A DNA stretch of 64,000 bases from Pinus tabuliformis. Lineage: Eukaryota; Streptophyta; Pinopsida; Pinales; Pinaceae. How positions within the stretch are numbered: the first letter of the stretch is position 1; every line of letters starts with the position of its first letter. The DNA is taken from positions 455,023,731 to 455,087,730 of the forward strand of contig CM062810.1 of the NCBI GenBank assembly GCA_031772625.1. The letters run 5' to 3'. The position numbers were made by a program, and so were the translations under genes. Of this stretch, positions 35,681 through 46,029 are shown piece by piece. The notes below the pieces were generated by a model, which saw only the letters and a list, made by a program, of their open reading frames with translations, was not told the DNA's origin and did not search any database.

Positions 35681-36720
35681 TGTTATCGGGAAAACTAGTG
35701 TCTATTCAGAACTGATAGTCCCACTAAGACAGGTAGCTATCTTAGAAACAAACAAACTAAAGTCACTTGTGTTTTCGTTTATGAGAGATAGATGAGAAAG
35801 AAGCAGAGAGTACCAACCTCAGTCTTTCACTTGGCTCCTTTCTTGTTTCCTTCCCCTTCGATAGAATCTCTCCACTACTTCCCTACTTGTCCCGCTTCAA
35901 AGAGCACCTGTAGAGTCACAACAACATAATACCATGAAAGCATAGAGATCTATCACTGTAAACAATATAGGATCAAATATATATTGACCATACGAATGCA
36001 TATATCAACACAATATTTAGAGATACACAAGAATATGGAGGAAAACTCAAATAGCTTTATTGATAGAAGTAGTAGAAGAGAGGATTACAACCACTTGGTC
36101 TAACCCAGCACCATCCTCCCAGCTTGAAAGCCATCTTCACCTCATATAAAGCAAGATCACACAACAATTTCTTCAAAGAGAAACCGACAACACTTCTTTA
36201 CAAATTATCAAATTCCAACCTCTGGATCTCTGGGATGAGGGATCCATATATAGATGTTTGCAGAGGGGTGAGTTAGCTTTTGGGATTTTGGTTAGTGTCA
36301 TCTCTCTGATAGTCCTTGGCTCCACTTGGAGATTCCATGATCTCTTACTCATCCTTGGGCAAATTCAAGGAAGCCAGTGTCAAATGAGCAGCTTCTAGAA
36401 GATTCTCAGGGTCTCCACTTAGCAAACTGCTTGTTCCATTTGTCTGCTCTCGCTCATTGCACCCTACATAAGGGCTTTCCAGTATGCATCGCACTTTTTG
36501 CATGTGGGAGGTGAGATGCATTGCACCCTTAGCACTGGGCAGTCTGTATGGTCCTGCTTTGACTAGTTCTCAGTAGTCTTTCATGGAGAACTTCTGGGAG
36601 ACGATGTAATCAGCTGATCTTGCTCCTTTAAGGTATGAAAGAACATTTTTAGGGGCTTAGAAACCCTTGGTTTATGGACATATGTGATTGGGGTTGCAGT
36701 TCCCAAATATTTCTATAACA
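35681..36720 (-). repeat. Element D 5' LTR
   Basis: 1040 bp, matching 28971-30011. The palindromic stem is at 36484-36521. Confidence 0.92.
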
Positions 36721-36725
36721 CACTG

Positions 36726-38137
36726 TTATGTATTTTTTGAAATGATAATGAGAATGAGAATTTCCTTGATCCAACACTGATTTCACTCAAAGGGGTGAAG
36801 CTCTTGTATGCATAGGTTATTTCATAGATTAATCGTTCAATTGATTTTGGCATTATTTCATTGCAAGAAGTGGTGAATATGATTAGTTTGCTTCCATTTG
36901 TACATAGCTTTAGCAGTAGCTTTAGAGAGATAAAGGAGTACCAAAAAGGCTGACAGTAGGTGAATTTTGCTTCACTCCTCCCATCAGGGACCTTTTGAGG
37001 GAAACATCTTATTCAGCACCAAAAAGACAAAATTCTGATTTCTTATGGAATTTAAGGTTTTCTGCTACTTAGATGAGTATCTTTTCAGTTTTCAAGAATA
37101 GGTTTTAGTTGTTATCTCTGTTATCTCTAGCTTTGTATTAGATCTCGTGGTGTTTCCAAGTATTTCCATGCATGAACTAGGCTATTGAATAATGGAATTT
37201 TGTCTTCTTACATTGATTGAAAATCTTTCCTGTTTGACATGATTCATGGGTAAATGCGAGTGATGTATGTATTGCATGAGTTTCGATAGTGCAGGAAGAT
37301 CTCATGTCAGTAGTCCCAATCTAACCTCATTCGTCCATGATCACCAAAAGCCACTAAGTCCATCAACCAAATTATCATTCCATAAGAACAACTTTCCATG
37401 TATTTTGAGCAAACCCAACGATAGAAAAAACTTTGGTTTGAGTTTCCAGGAAGTCCTATCCACTCCCTTGCCTTATTTCTTCCATCATTCACCTTCACTA
37501 TGCCATATACCACATTCTAAACCACTCATATTTTTTTCAGCCAAATCCTATAGGAATACAGGGGATCTAATACAAGCATTAGGACATCTTGTAGGTGCAT
37601 TAGGACATCATATAGGATGACCTGTAATTGCTTGTTTTAAGGCCAATTTTTGGAAAAAGCATCTAGAAATATAGGAAAATACCCCTACTTCCCTCCCAAG
37701 CCATCTAACCATTCAAAACCATCTCTAACCCACATTCCATACCACCAAGAAGAATTAGCATTCATATTTTCACAAAAAGGACAAAAATTAAAAAAAAAGG
37801 GTTACAATTGTGTTCATTCATATGCACAACAGTAAAGTGTTTGATTATATGAGATTTCATGCCTAGGATAGTTAGGATTACATACATGTTATCTTACAAT
37901 TCTTCTAAATCAATATCTGTTAACAAATAGTTAGATAAGTTGTGTGTTTAAAGAATTTATTCAGTCTTTCATCATTGTAGTAGAGATCATTTCAATTCTC
38001 TAAATTCAGGTAAAATTCCCCTTTCTCCATTGGTAATCAAACTTCTTCTAAATAAATAGATGGATGGTTTGAGAAACCCTCATGGTCTATCACCAACTCA
38101 TCAGTGACAAATATTGGACCCATTTCACCTACTTGTG
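36726..38137 (+). repeat. Element A 3' LTR, segment 2
   Basis: LTR sequence between the D and E insertions, bounded by their duplications. No coding sequence; the open stretch at 37267-37620 is repeat sequence without a recognisable protein. At 37545-37630 there are TATAGGA/TGTAGGT words spaced in a loose tandem, as in B's LTR. Confidence 0.75.
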
Positions 38138-39173
38138 TGTTACCGGGAATAATGTCTATGCAGAACTGCCAATCCCACTAAGGCTGGTAGCTACCTTAGA
38201 AACACACAAAGTAAAACTACTTTCGTTTTCCTTTATGAAAGATAGATGAGAGAAGAATAAAAGAGACCAACCTCTGTCTTGCACTTGGTTCTTTGCTCGA
38301 TTCCTCTCTCTTCTGATAGTCCTTTGCTACTTGCTTTCTTGTATACCCAGCTTCACAGAGTACCTCTAGAATCAATGCAGCATAACACTATACGAGAAAA
38401 TGGATCTATTATCATAAGCAATATAGGATTAGATGTATATTAACCACACAAATGCATAAAACATCAATCACAAAAGTGTATGGAGGAAAACTAGAATAGT
38501 TTTATTGATAATCAAGAAAGAACCAAGAGAATTACAACCAATTGTTCTGACCCAGCATCATCCTCTCAGCAAGTAAGCCCTTCTTCACCTCATGAAAATC
38601 TTATATCACCCAACACTATGATGTTGCCTCAAGAAACCAACATCAATTCCTTACAAGATGCAAAATTCCAGCCTCTGGATCTCTAGGATGAGGGATCTAT
38701 ATATAGATGTCTGCAAGGGAGATAAGTCAGCTTGTGATTTGATTAGTGTCTTCCATCTGATAGTTCTTGATTCCACTTGGAGATTGATGATCTCTTACTC
38801 ATCCCTGGTCGAATTCAGATAGGCAAGTGTCACTGGAGAAGTTTCTAGAAGATTCCATGCTTCTCCACCTTGCAGATTGACCCTGCCATTTGTCCCTTCT
38901 CACCCATCGCACCCCATAGAAGGGATTTTTGAAATACAATGCACCTACTGTGTGTATTTAGGTGGGATGCAACGCACTTTGCCTATGGAGCAGGTGAAAT
39001 GGTCCAGTTTTGACCAGTTCTGAGTAGTTTTTTTATGGAGAACTTCTGGGAGATGTTGTAATCAGTTGACCTTGTTCTTTTAGGGGTTGGAACAACACCT
39101 TTAGGGACTTAGGAGCCCTTGGTTTATGGAAATTTTATGCTTGGGGTTGCAGTGCCCAAAAATATCTATAATA
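38138..39173 (-). repeat. Element E 3' LTR
   Basis: 1036 bp. Outer end TGTTACCGGG; the inner end reads CTATAATA, so the terminal CA is mutated. A TATA-like CTATATATAG lies at about 38696-38706 on the minus strand. Confidence 0.92.
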
Positions 39174-39188
39174 GTTTCCCCCTAAAGC
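39174..39188 (-). other. Polypurine tract of element E
   Basis: GCTTTAGGGGGAAAC on the minus strand, next to the LTR, one or two changes from element D's tract. Confidence 0.8.
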
Positions 39189-41571
39189 ATGAGGTCGTTA
39201 ATCTTTTGATGTCGGGTGAAATGCTTTATTGTGAGGATCCGAAGTTCTTTCAAGCTGGAAGGAGACATGTAATAAGATACAATACAATACATTATCTTCA
39301 TAAGTTTTTCATGATCTAGCTGAGGCAGGCATTCCCATGCTCAGCTTTATAAATTCATTTTTCATGTACATGAGACAGACAATCGTCTGAGTGTAGACCG
39401 ATGATTCTGGTACAGCCATCATCCTTTAGATTGGATGATTATCTATGTAGCAATGATGTACATTTGATGTCTTTATTTTCCTGAATATATATCACAGCCC
39501 GGATGGATGAAACTAGATCTGGGGTCTTCAATCTCGTTCAATCTTCACTCAAATTACAAGTCAATCCATGTGAGAGATTTTCTGGAGTTGAACATGGAAA
39601 GACATCGCCTGATTACCAACCAGTGATGTAGGTTGTTAACAGGCGCGAGAGGAATCACCGCTAATGATAATGATTCTCAAGGTACTACAGTACAATTCAC
39701 GTGGTGTGAATAAGGGACTTGGTGTCGAACACCACGTAATATTTTTCGGTCGAAGGCCATTGATGTAAACCTATCGCAGGAAGTGAGAAACTTTCCATTG
39801 AGGCATGCAAGCTTCAAAGTACTGAAAGGGTTGTTCCTAGATCGTCTTCTTGGATAATGAGCTGATTTCAACAAGAAGCGATCTGTCATAGGAGGGCCTT
39901 AATGAATCCCACATCAATGACATGGAACGGAACAAATGATTTTAATGGAGGTAAAAACAATCTGGTGATATATGGTTCAGGGTGGCGGTCATGAAAGAAC
40001 GTAGCGAAAATGTATTATAGTGGGTGAGACACAAGTGAATTCTTTGAGTGACTTCTCTTGAACATATCGGTGACACTGACATGATGGATTGGTAGCATTA
40101 ACCCCGAATGTGGATGGTGTGACAGAACCATGGTGATATGACCAGTGAATGGAACAACCCAACCTGACTAGGATGCGGAGTGAAAGTGTCATGTTCAAGA
40201 GAGACTTGCTACCAACAAAGTTTCTTCAAGTTTTCTTCCCAATTTTTCCCCAGTCATTGCTGATCAGTACCTCTTTATTTTTGTCAAGCTTGAGGAGGAT
40301 AACATATTCTTATTCTATAGTTTTCCCTTTGGGCAAACCCATCACTATGTTTTAACGAGCCTAGCGATAGTGAAACTCGTTCTTGCCTATTATGGACAAG
40401 TTTGTCGCTATTAGGTTTTAACAAGTTTAACGACAAAGATAACTTGGTCCTTTTCAATTTTAGAGAGTCTTAAAAGGAACATAAACGAAACTCCAAATAT
40501 CCTTTTTCGTCATCAAATCCCTTAAGTCCGAAAAATTATAAAATAATATGAAAGGGATGAATTTTCGGTAATTTTAATGAGCCGAACAAGACAAGCGCTC
40601 GATATTTTTGTGTAATAATCCCTCAGGTCCAAAAAGATTAAAATCTAAAGGAGGGATAGCACTTCCGGTCACTTTAACGAGCCAGAGAGGTGAATGGCTC
40701 AGCAATCTTTTCATATTTTACGAGTCAGTTGAAAAGAGCTTAAAGGAGACTCGTTTTTTAGGAACGAGTGATAAATACGGGTAGCAGTTGATTCCAGGTA
40801 AGGTTTGGAATTTTCCAATCACGGCAGTGTCACAAGGATGGCAAACAATATCACTCTTCACAGTTGTTCCTCAAAGGGGTAAACAATCAAGTGGAGGTGA
40901 ATGATTGGCCAATACAGAGTGGAGGTGATGATGAGAACACGACCAAGGCTTTAAAGGCTGAAGTACTATATTCACCATGGTTATTTACCAGAAATCAGTT
41001 CATTTTTTAATGAGATTAAACGCGGGCGGAAACACTTGCTCATTGCTTATGTTTATTTTTGAACGAGCTTGAATTCCACAATAAAACTGATCGATCCAGT
41101 CGTACAATAAGGATGTCTCATCTAAGATGCCATTTTTGCGGAGCTTGCACCTTACAAAGCTTTGCTCTAGATCCTTTTTTTATGCAAGTTAGGAAACAAC
41201 TAATCATACGAGTTTAAAGGGTTAGAGGGCCTACAAATTTAAAAAATAAATAGTCGCTCTTTGCTTGCACGCCAAAAGGTTTGCATGCCCCCAGGTATAT
41301 AGAAAAATTTCCAGGTTACCAAGAAAGTTTCTTCCGCGTGGCTGATAAAATTCTTTCTCGACGATGCCTATCAAAATAGGCAAAGAGAAGTGGTGTCACC
41401 CAGCATAAGCTTAATGAAGGTATCTTATTCCAGTCTGTTCCCATTTTCCTGTAAGGACGGGTTTGCTTGATTAGTCATATATCCCTCGCGGAAATCAACC
41501 CTATACCCAAGGTTCTTCTGTCGAAGCAGACCAGGATGCATGACCCCTGGGTTTTAGTCATGTCCCCCGAA
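39189..41571 (-). other. Element E 3' non-coding region with hairpin array
   Basis: No coding sequence. Inverted repeats run from 40354 to 41170: AACGAG 40354-40359 with CTCGTT 40376-40381; TCCTTTT 40448-40454 with AAAAGGA 40472-40478; ATCCCTT 40517-40523 with AAGGGAT 40552-40558; ATCCCTC 40618-40624 with GAGGGAT 40651-40657; GAGCCA 40679-40684 with TGGCTC 40695-40700; ACGAGTC 40720-40726 with GACTCGT 40748-40754; AATGAG 41009-41014 with CTCATT 41039-41044. The array corresponds to that in element D. 39189-40350 holds nothing I recognise. Confidence 0.78.
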
Positions 41572-43143
41572 TCACTCGCACTCATCAGGTGGACGGACTA
41601 GGGATTGATGAGACATTCCTTGCGTGAAAAGACCATTCAAGGATGGTATATGACTATTTTCCATGTGCGAACCGGGGAATGAAAGCTGGTCTATGAGCTT
41701 GACCACTCTCCCTTCATGCAGAAAACACATTACTCTAAAGAGTGAGGAGATAATGGCTCCCATGTAATAAATATAGTCTCGTCCAAGGAGTAGATTATAA
41801 TCCAGGGGTCCTTCGACTACCATTAAGTTCATGTGAACGGTTTTCCCTCTTAATGTAATGGGCACATTGGGAAGGATCCTTGACGGTCGACTGGTTCCTT
41901 TGTCAAAGCCTGTTAGATTTCTCATTTCAGGCAAAAGCGATGGTGAACCAAGCGCTTTCCAAGCAGTTGAGGAAAGGATACTCACAGAATCCCCTTCATC
42001 TATGATGGTACCGGCCATAACCATTCTATATACTTGAGTGATGATTCGAAATGGTATACTAACCAGTAAATGGGGTCTACTTAGTAGATTCCAGTCAAAG
42101 GAAATGACCAGGTTGCTTGGAGGTGGGACCGAATAGGCGACCGGGTATGACTCTGAAGAACTTCCTTCCTGCGGTAAAGGAACGGGTAAACTGCCCCCAT
42201 GTTCATCGGAGTCTATGCTTACGAAGAGAATTTGGATAGTGCCATCTTTGTTCTCTTCGGTGACTGTATCGTCTGAAGACGGAACCTCTGAAGGCAAGAC
42301 CGAGTCAATTTCCACCTCGAGCTTTTGACTTTCGTCAGGTATGGATTCAGATGGTTTATCTTCAATGATAGATGCTTCGGCTGACCACAAGGGCGTGTCA
42401 GCCGGATTTTCAACTAATGACGAACTCGACAAGATTTTCTTATATCCAGGAGGGAGTCACAGCGGTGAAACCGGACGGTCGTCCAAAACTCTTTTAGCCT
42501 CATCTAAGAAGGGACAACGGTGAACGGCATGATTGCCTTCACACAGTCTACAAGGAAGTTTACTTTTTCCTTTTTGTCCAGGGGTTTCATTTTCACTAGT
42601 TAACGATGTAGTTTCAACATGATCACCAGAGGATGACGACACCGAGTTGTGCAAACAAGGAGACCAGTCCCTTAGGATCCGAGGGATCCAAGGAAAATCT
42701 CTATGATAGTGGTCTCCTTTGTAAATGACACATGGCGATTTAGGCCTGGTCAGTGCAGTGTGTGGATTTTCGCTAGACGACACTTGGTTGCCCCTTTTCG
42801 TCTTTGGCTCCTTCTTCTTCTTCTCTTTCTTCTTCTTTTCCTTCTTCTTCTCAGGAACTTGATTCTTGGCTTTACCAGCTTCATCAAGCGAAGAGGAAGG
42901 AGGAGAGGAAGAATTGGACAAAGTAGAGGGTTGGGGGGTAACTCCGGTATCGTTTAGTTGCTGACTCGATTGTTCAGGAATCGTGATGTTATGAATGACG
43001 GAGGTTGAGAAGAGCCATATGGGAAAACCAATTTTCAATGCTATAAGTGACAATGTGGCCATGTGGGGTGCACCAACATCTCCCCAAGAGGAGAAGGGAC
43101 TAGGATTTCCTCCAAGAGGAATTCCTTGGTTTGTGGACTCCAT
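41572..43143 (-). pseudogene. Element E single ORF: zinc knuckles plus retropepsin-like domain
   Basis: One frame of about 524 codons from ATG 43143 to TGA 41572, broken only by a TGA before LPPGYKK (element D has CAA there). Order: N-terminus, Pro/Ser tract, a Lys/Glu run (KKKEKKKKEKKKKE), a first knuckle that has lost its second and last Cys (CVIYKGDHYHRDF), a second, complete CX2CX3HX4C knuckle (CRLCEGNHAVHRC), an acidic linker, and a retropepsin-like domain with IIDEGDS (41986-42000; D has DEGAS) and YNLLLGRDYI. No RT follows. The ORF stop is shared with D, so the protein naturally ends after the protease-like domain. Confidence 0.8.
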
Positions 43144-44863
43144 TTTCCTCAACCCATCCTCAACCCAAGACCAACGTAGGAAAGGTGATAATTATTCCAT
43201 TTAAAATAGATTTTAGATGCTTTGACACAACTTGTTTTTTCAATTTTAAAGAGTCGAGAAAAAACAAAAGATGACTCTAGTCGCCTTCGATTTTTAATGA
43301 GCCTGAAGTGACAAGTGCTCAGATGGACCTTTTCCATTAAGGAGTCTGAAAAGGAACGAAAGGGACTGCTCTGGAAATCTAGAAAGAGGGATTACCAAAC
43401 CAATCGCAAAACTGTAGAATACTTTTTATGGTACGACAGTCAATCTTCCCGAATGCTATGTTCAGTGCATTGCGATCGATAGGGCAGCAAACACGGCTTC
43501 CTATGGATAAAGGATTAAGCCTATTGTGGTCTCCCAAAATATACTCAACGGTACGTGGTAGCACAAGTCCGTACTGGCACTTATCATCTCAAAGTGGAGG
43601 AATCACCCAACCAACAGTGAAAACAACAGTTACCAGGCTTTACGACGCCGTAATACGTCTCTAGCCTAGACTTCTAGATGTTGTGCGTTAGGTTCCAAAG
43701 TGTTGTTAGATTCATTATTGATCTTGCTTAAGAAATTTGCCTTTCAAGTTCACCGTGTGATGTAGATATACAATTCCTAAAATGCAATCTAAGATGATAA
43801 ACAGTCGTTTAATCTTCTTTTTTACAAATGAAAATCCTAGCTACTAAGGAAAGAGAGATGGCGTTATTTCAACAAAGAGCAAAGAGCACACACTATATGC
43901 ACAATCCTAAATCAAACCAACAAACAGTCTGAATGCAAATGCACATGCATGTATTTGTTTTCAACCTTCTTAATGTGTAAATGGCAAAAAGAAAGCTAAT
44001 GCACAAATATGAATTATTTTTCAAAGTGACAATTACTAACAAGTTTCTTTTCAAAACAAAATGAGGAAACTAACAAAAATTTGCGATTTGAAATTGAAAA
44101 CTTGCTTTCGACACTATAAAAACTACTAATTCAGATCAAATACAATAATAACAGGGTAATCGGCTATCAAGGGTAATCAAACTCTTTTCTATGACTGAAA
44201 ACGACACTTGCGACACTTTCAAATCAAGAAACGACAGTACAATTATGTTACTTCTTTGTAAAGGAGAACTGAAAATGACTCAAAAAATACATAAAAACAT
44301 TTATAGTTCTTTTCACAATGGAGGCAGAATAACAACAAGGAAAGGGGTTTCAAACAGAGGTGTACTGACTACAGGCAAAAAAACTCTTGAATAGATCTGA
44401 AAAGAGTGAACACAGAAACCAAAATTTAGGAACAATGCCTAGTCTGATCAGCACACCTATAACACAGTGAAACTGAAATGCAACGCACCTACTACACTCG
44501 GGAAGTGCGTTGAATTTGAGATTCACAGAAAAGACAGTGCGTTGGACCAGGGATGAGACTTTGATTGGGTTCCGGGTCACAGTTTGCAGTTTAGTGCAGG
44601 GATTTTGGCCGAGCAAGTGGTAATCAGTAATTCAATCATAGGGGTAGATCTAAGGAGGTTACTAGAGCCACCAAAAGGGCAATTAGAGATCTTGTAAATC
44701 AATTGTTTAAATCATAAACAAAACCCAGAGATTGACTGAAGCAGCGTTGATATACTTTGCACTTGCATAGCAAATGCAGTTCGAAGGCTAGCTGGCTTGA
44801 CTTCAGGCTCCGTCTGTAAGTTTATAAAGTAAACAAATGTAGATGAACAAACAATCTACTCAC
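43144..44863 (-). other. Element E 5' leader
   Basis: Non-coding. Hairpins near the ORF: AGAGTC 43250-43255 with GACTCT 43273-43278, and TGAGC 43298-43302 with GCTCA 43317-43321. A strong stem, CAACGCAC 44481-44488 with GTGCGTTG 44505-44512, stands where element D has GGATGCATC/GATGCATCC. Confidence 0.72.
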
Positions 44864-44880
44864 TCCCCAGTGGATCACCA
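44864..44880 (-). other. Primer binding site of element E (tRNA-Arg type, one base deleted)
   Basis: TGGTGATCCACTGGGGA on the minus strand: the tRNA-Arg complement with one base missing and two changes. With D's site it suggests a family consensus close to TGGTGACTCCACTGGGGA. Confidence 0.7.
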
Positions 44881-44883
44881 TTT

Positions 44884-45919
44884 TGTTACTGGGAATAGTG
44901 TCTATGCAGAACTGCTAATCCCACTAAGGCTGGTAGCTACCTTAGAAGCAAACAAAGTAAAACTACTTTTGTTTTCATTTATGAAAGATAGATGAGAGAA
45001 GAATAAAAGAGACCAACCTCTGTCTTGCACTTGGTTCTTTGCTCGATTCCTCTCTCTTCTAATAGTCCTTTGCTACTTGCTTTCTTGTATACCTAGCTTC
45101 ACAGAGTACCTATAGAATCAAAGCAGCATAACACTATACGAGAACATGGATCTATTATCATAAGAAATATAGGATCAGATGTATATTAACCCCACAAATG
45201 CATAAAACATCAATCACACAAGTGTATGGAGGAAAACTAGAATAGTTTTGTTGATAATCAAGAAAGATCCAAGAGAATTACAACCAATTGTTCTAACCCA
45301 GCATCATCCTCTCAGCAAGTAAGCCCTTCTTCACCTCATGAAAATCTTAGATCACCCAACACTATGATGTTGCCTCAAGAAACCAACAACAATTCCTTAC
45401 AAGATGCAAAATTCCAGCCTCTGGATCTCTAGGATGAGGGATCCATATATAGATGTCTGCAAGGGAGATGAGTCAGCTTGTGATTTTATTAGTGTCTTCC
45501 CTCTGATAGTTCTTGATTCCACTTGGAGATTGATGATCTCTTACTCATCCCCGGTCGAGTTCATATAGGCAAGTGTCACTGGAGAAGTTTATGGAAGATT
45601 CCATGCTTCTCCACCTTGCGGATTGACCCTGCCATTTGTCCCTTCTCGCCCATCACACCCCATAGAAGGGCTTTTTGAAATGCAATGCACCTACTGTGTG
45701 TATTTAGGTGGGATGCAACGCACTTTGCCTATGGAGTAGGTGAAATGGTCCAGTTTTGACCAGTTCTGAGTAGTTTTTTTATGGAGAACTTCTGGGAGAT
45801 GCTGTAATCAGTTGACCTTGTTCTTTTAGGGGTTGGAACAACACCTTTAGGGAGTTAGGAACCCTTGGTTTATGGACATTTTATGCTTGGGGTTGCAGTG
45901 TCCAAAAATTTCTGTAACA
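44884..45919 (-). repeat. Element E 5' LTR
   Basis: 1036 bp, matching 38138-39173. It carries the TGCA.TGCAC / GTG..ATGCA palindrome at 45681-45717. Confidence 0.92.
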
Positions 45920-45924
45920 TTGTG

Positions 45925-46029
45925 TATACAACACTGTCACCTCCAAGTTTGTACGAACCACGGGTTGATAAAGTAAAGTTGGTAGCCCCAGGAGTTGCAT
46001 CATTCTTGCTACAAAACTGGTGCTCATCA
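45925..46029 (+). repeat. Element A 3' LTR, segment 3 (LTR end)
   Basis: The last 105 bp of A's LTR: AAGTTTGTACGAACC, GGGTTGATAAAG, GGAGTTGCATCATT and a final CTCATCA, matching the reverse complement of B's LTR end and the end of element F's LTR at 50575-50663. An (ATTAAAAA) tandem follows directly at 46032-46063. Confidence 0.78.

Larger units (their letters stand above)
28971..36720 (-). mobile_element. Element D: non-autonomous Tat/Ogre-like LTR retrotransposon, 7.75 kb
   Basis: LTRs 28971-30011 and 35681-36720 start TGTTATCGGG and end CTATAACA; a perfect CACTG duplication flanks the element (28966-28970 and 36721-36725). Minus-strand order: LTR, tRNA-Arg-like primer site, 1.7 kb leader, one ORF (zinc knuckles plus retropepsin-like), 2.3 kb non-coding region, polypurine tract, LTR. 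No RT, RNase H or integrase is present. LTR copies differ at about 6% over the first 137 bp by eye. Element E is a second member with the same layout, so the missing pol is a family trait rather than a local deletion. Confidence 0.92.
38138..45919 (-). mobile_element. Element E: second member of the D family, 7.78 kb
   Basis: LTRs 38138-39173 and 44884-45919 (1036 bp each, start TGTTAC, end TAACA or mutated TAATA) with a perfect TTGTG duplication (38133-38137 and 45920-45924). Same layout as element D: primer site, leader, one knuckle/protease-like ORF, hairpin-rich 3' region, polypurine tract. LTR copies differ by about 6% over the first 113 bp. It is clearly diverged from D, so D and E are separate subfamily members and not a segmental duplication. 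Confidence 0.92.
1..46029 (+). mobile_element. Element A: Athila-like Ty3/gypsy LTR retrotransposon, 3' half, split by B, D and E
   Basis: Only the end of the env-position ORF3, the polypurine tract and the 3' LTR of this element lie in the window; gag-pol and the 5' LTR are off the left edge. Once B (763-28173), D (28971-36720) and E (38138-45919), each with one copy of its target duplication, are removed, ORF3 pieces 2-757 and 28179-28383 become contiguous and LTR pieces 28444-28970, 36726-38137 and 45925-46029 form one LTR of about 2.05 kb, close to the 2.1 kb LTR of the related element B. The LTR's last 100 bp match the end of B's LTR in reverse complement. The outer target duplication cannot be tested because the 5' end is missing. 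Confidence 0.85.

Noticed and set aside
37267..37620. 117-codon frame between D and E
   Set aside because: Lies inside the A LTR once D and E are removed; LTRs of this family do not encode a protein here.
42703..42957. Leu-rich plus-strand frame that resembles a transmembrane segment
   Set aside because: Antisense of the Lys-rich run in the element E ORF.
28971..45919. D and E as one segmental duplication
   Set aside because: Different target duplications and clear sequence divergence across the whole element show two separate insertions.
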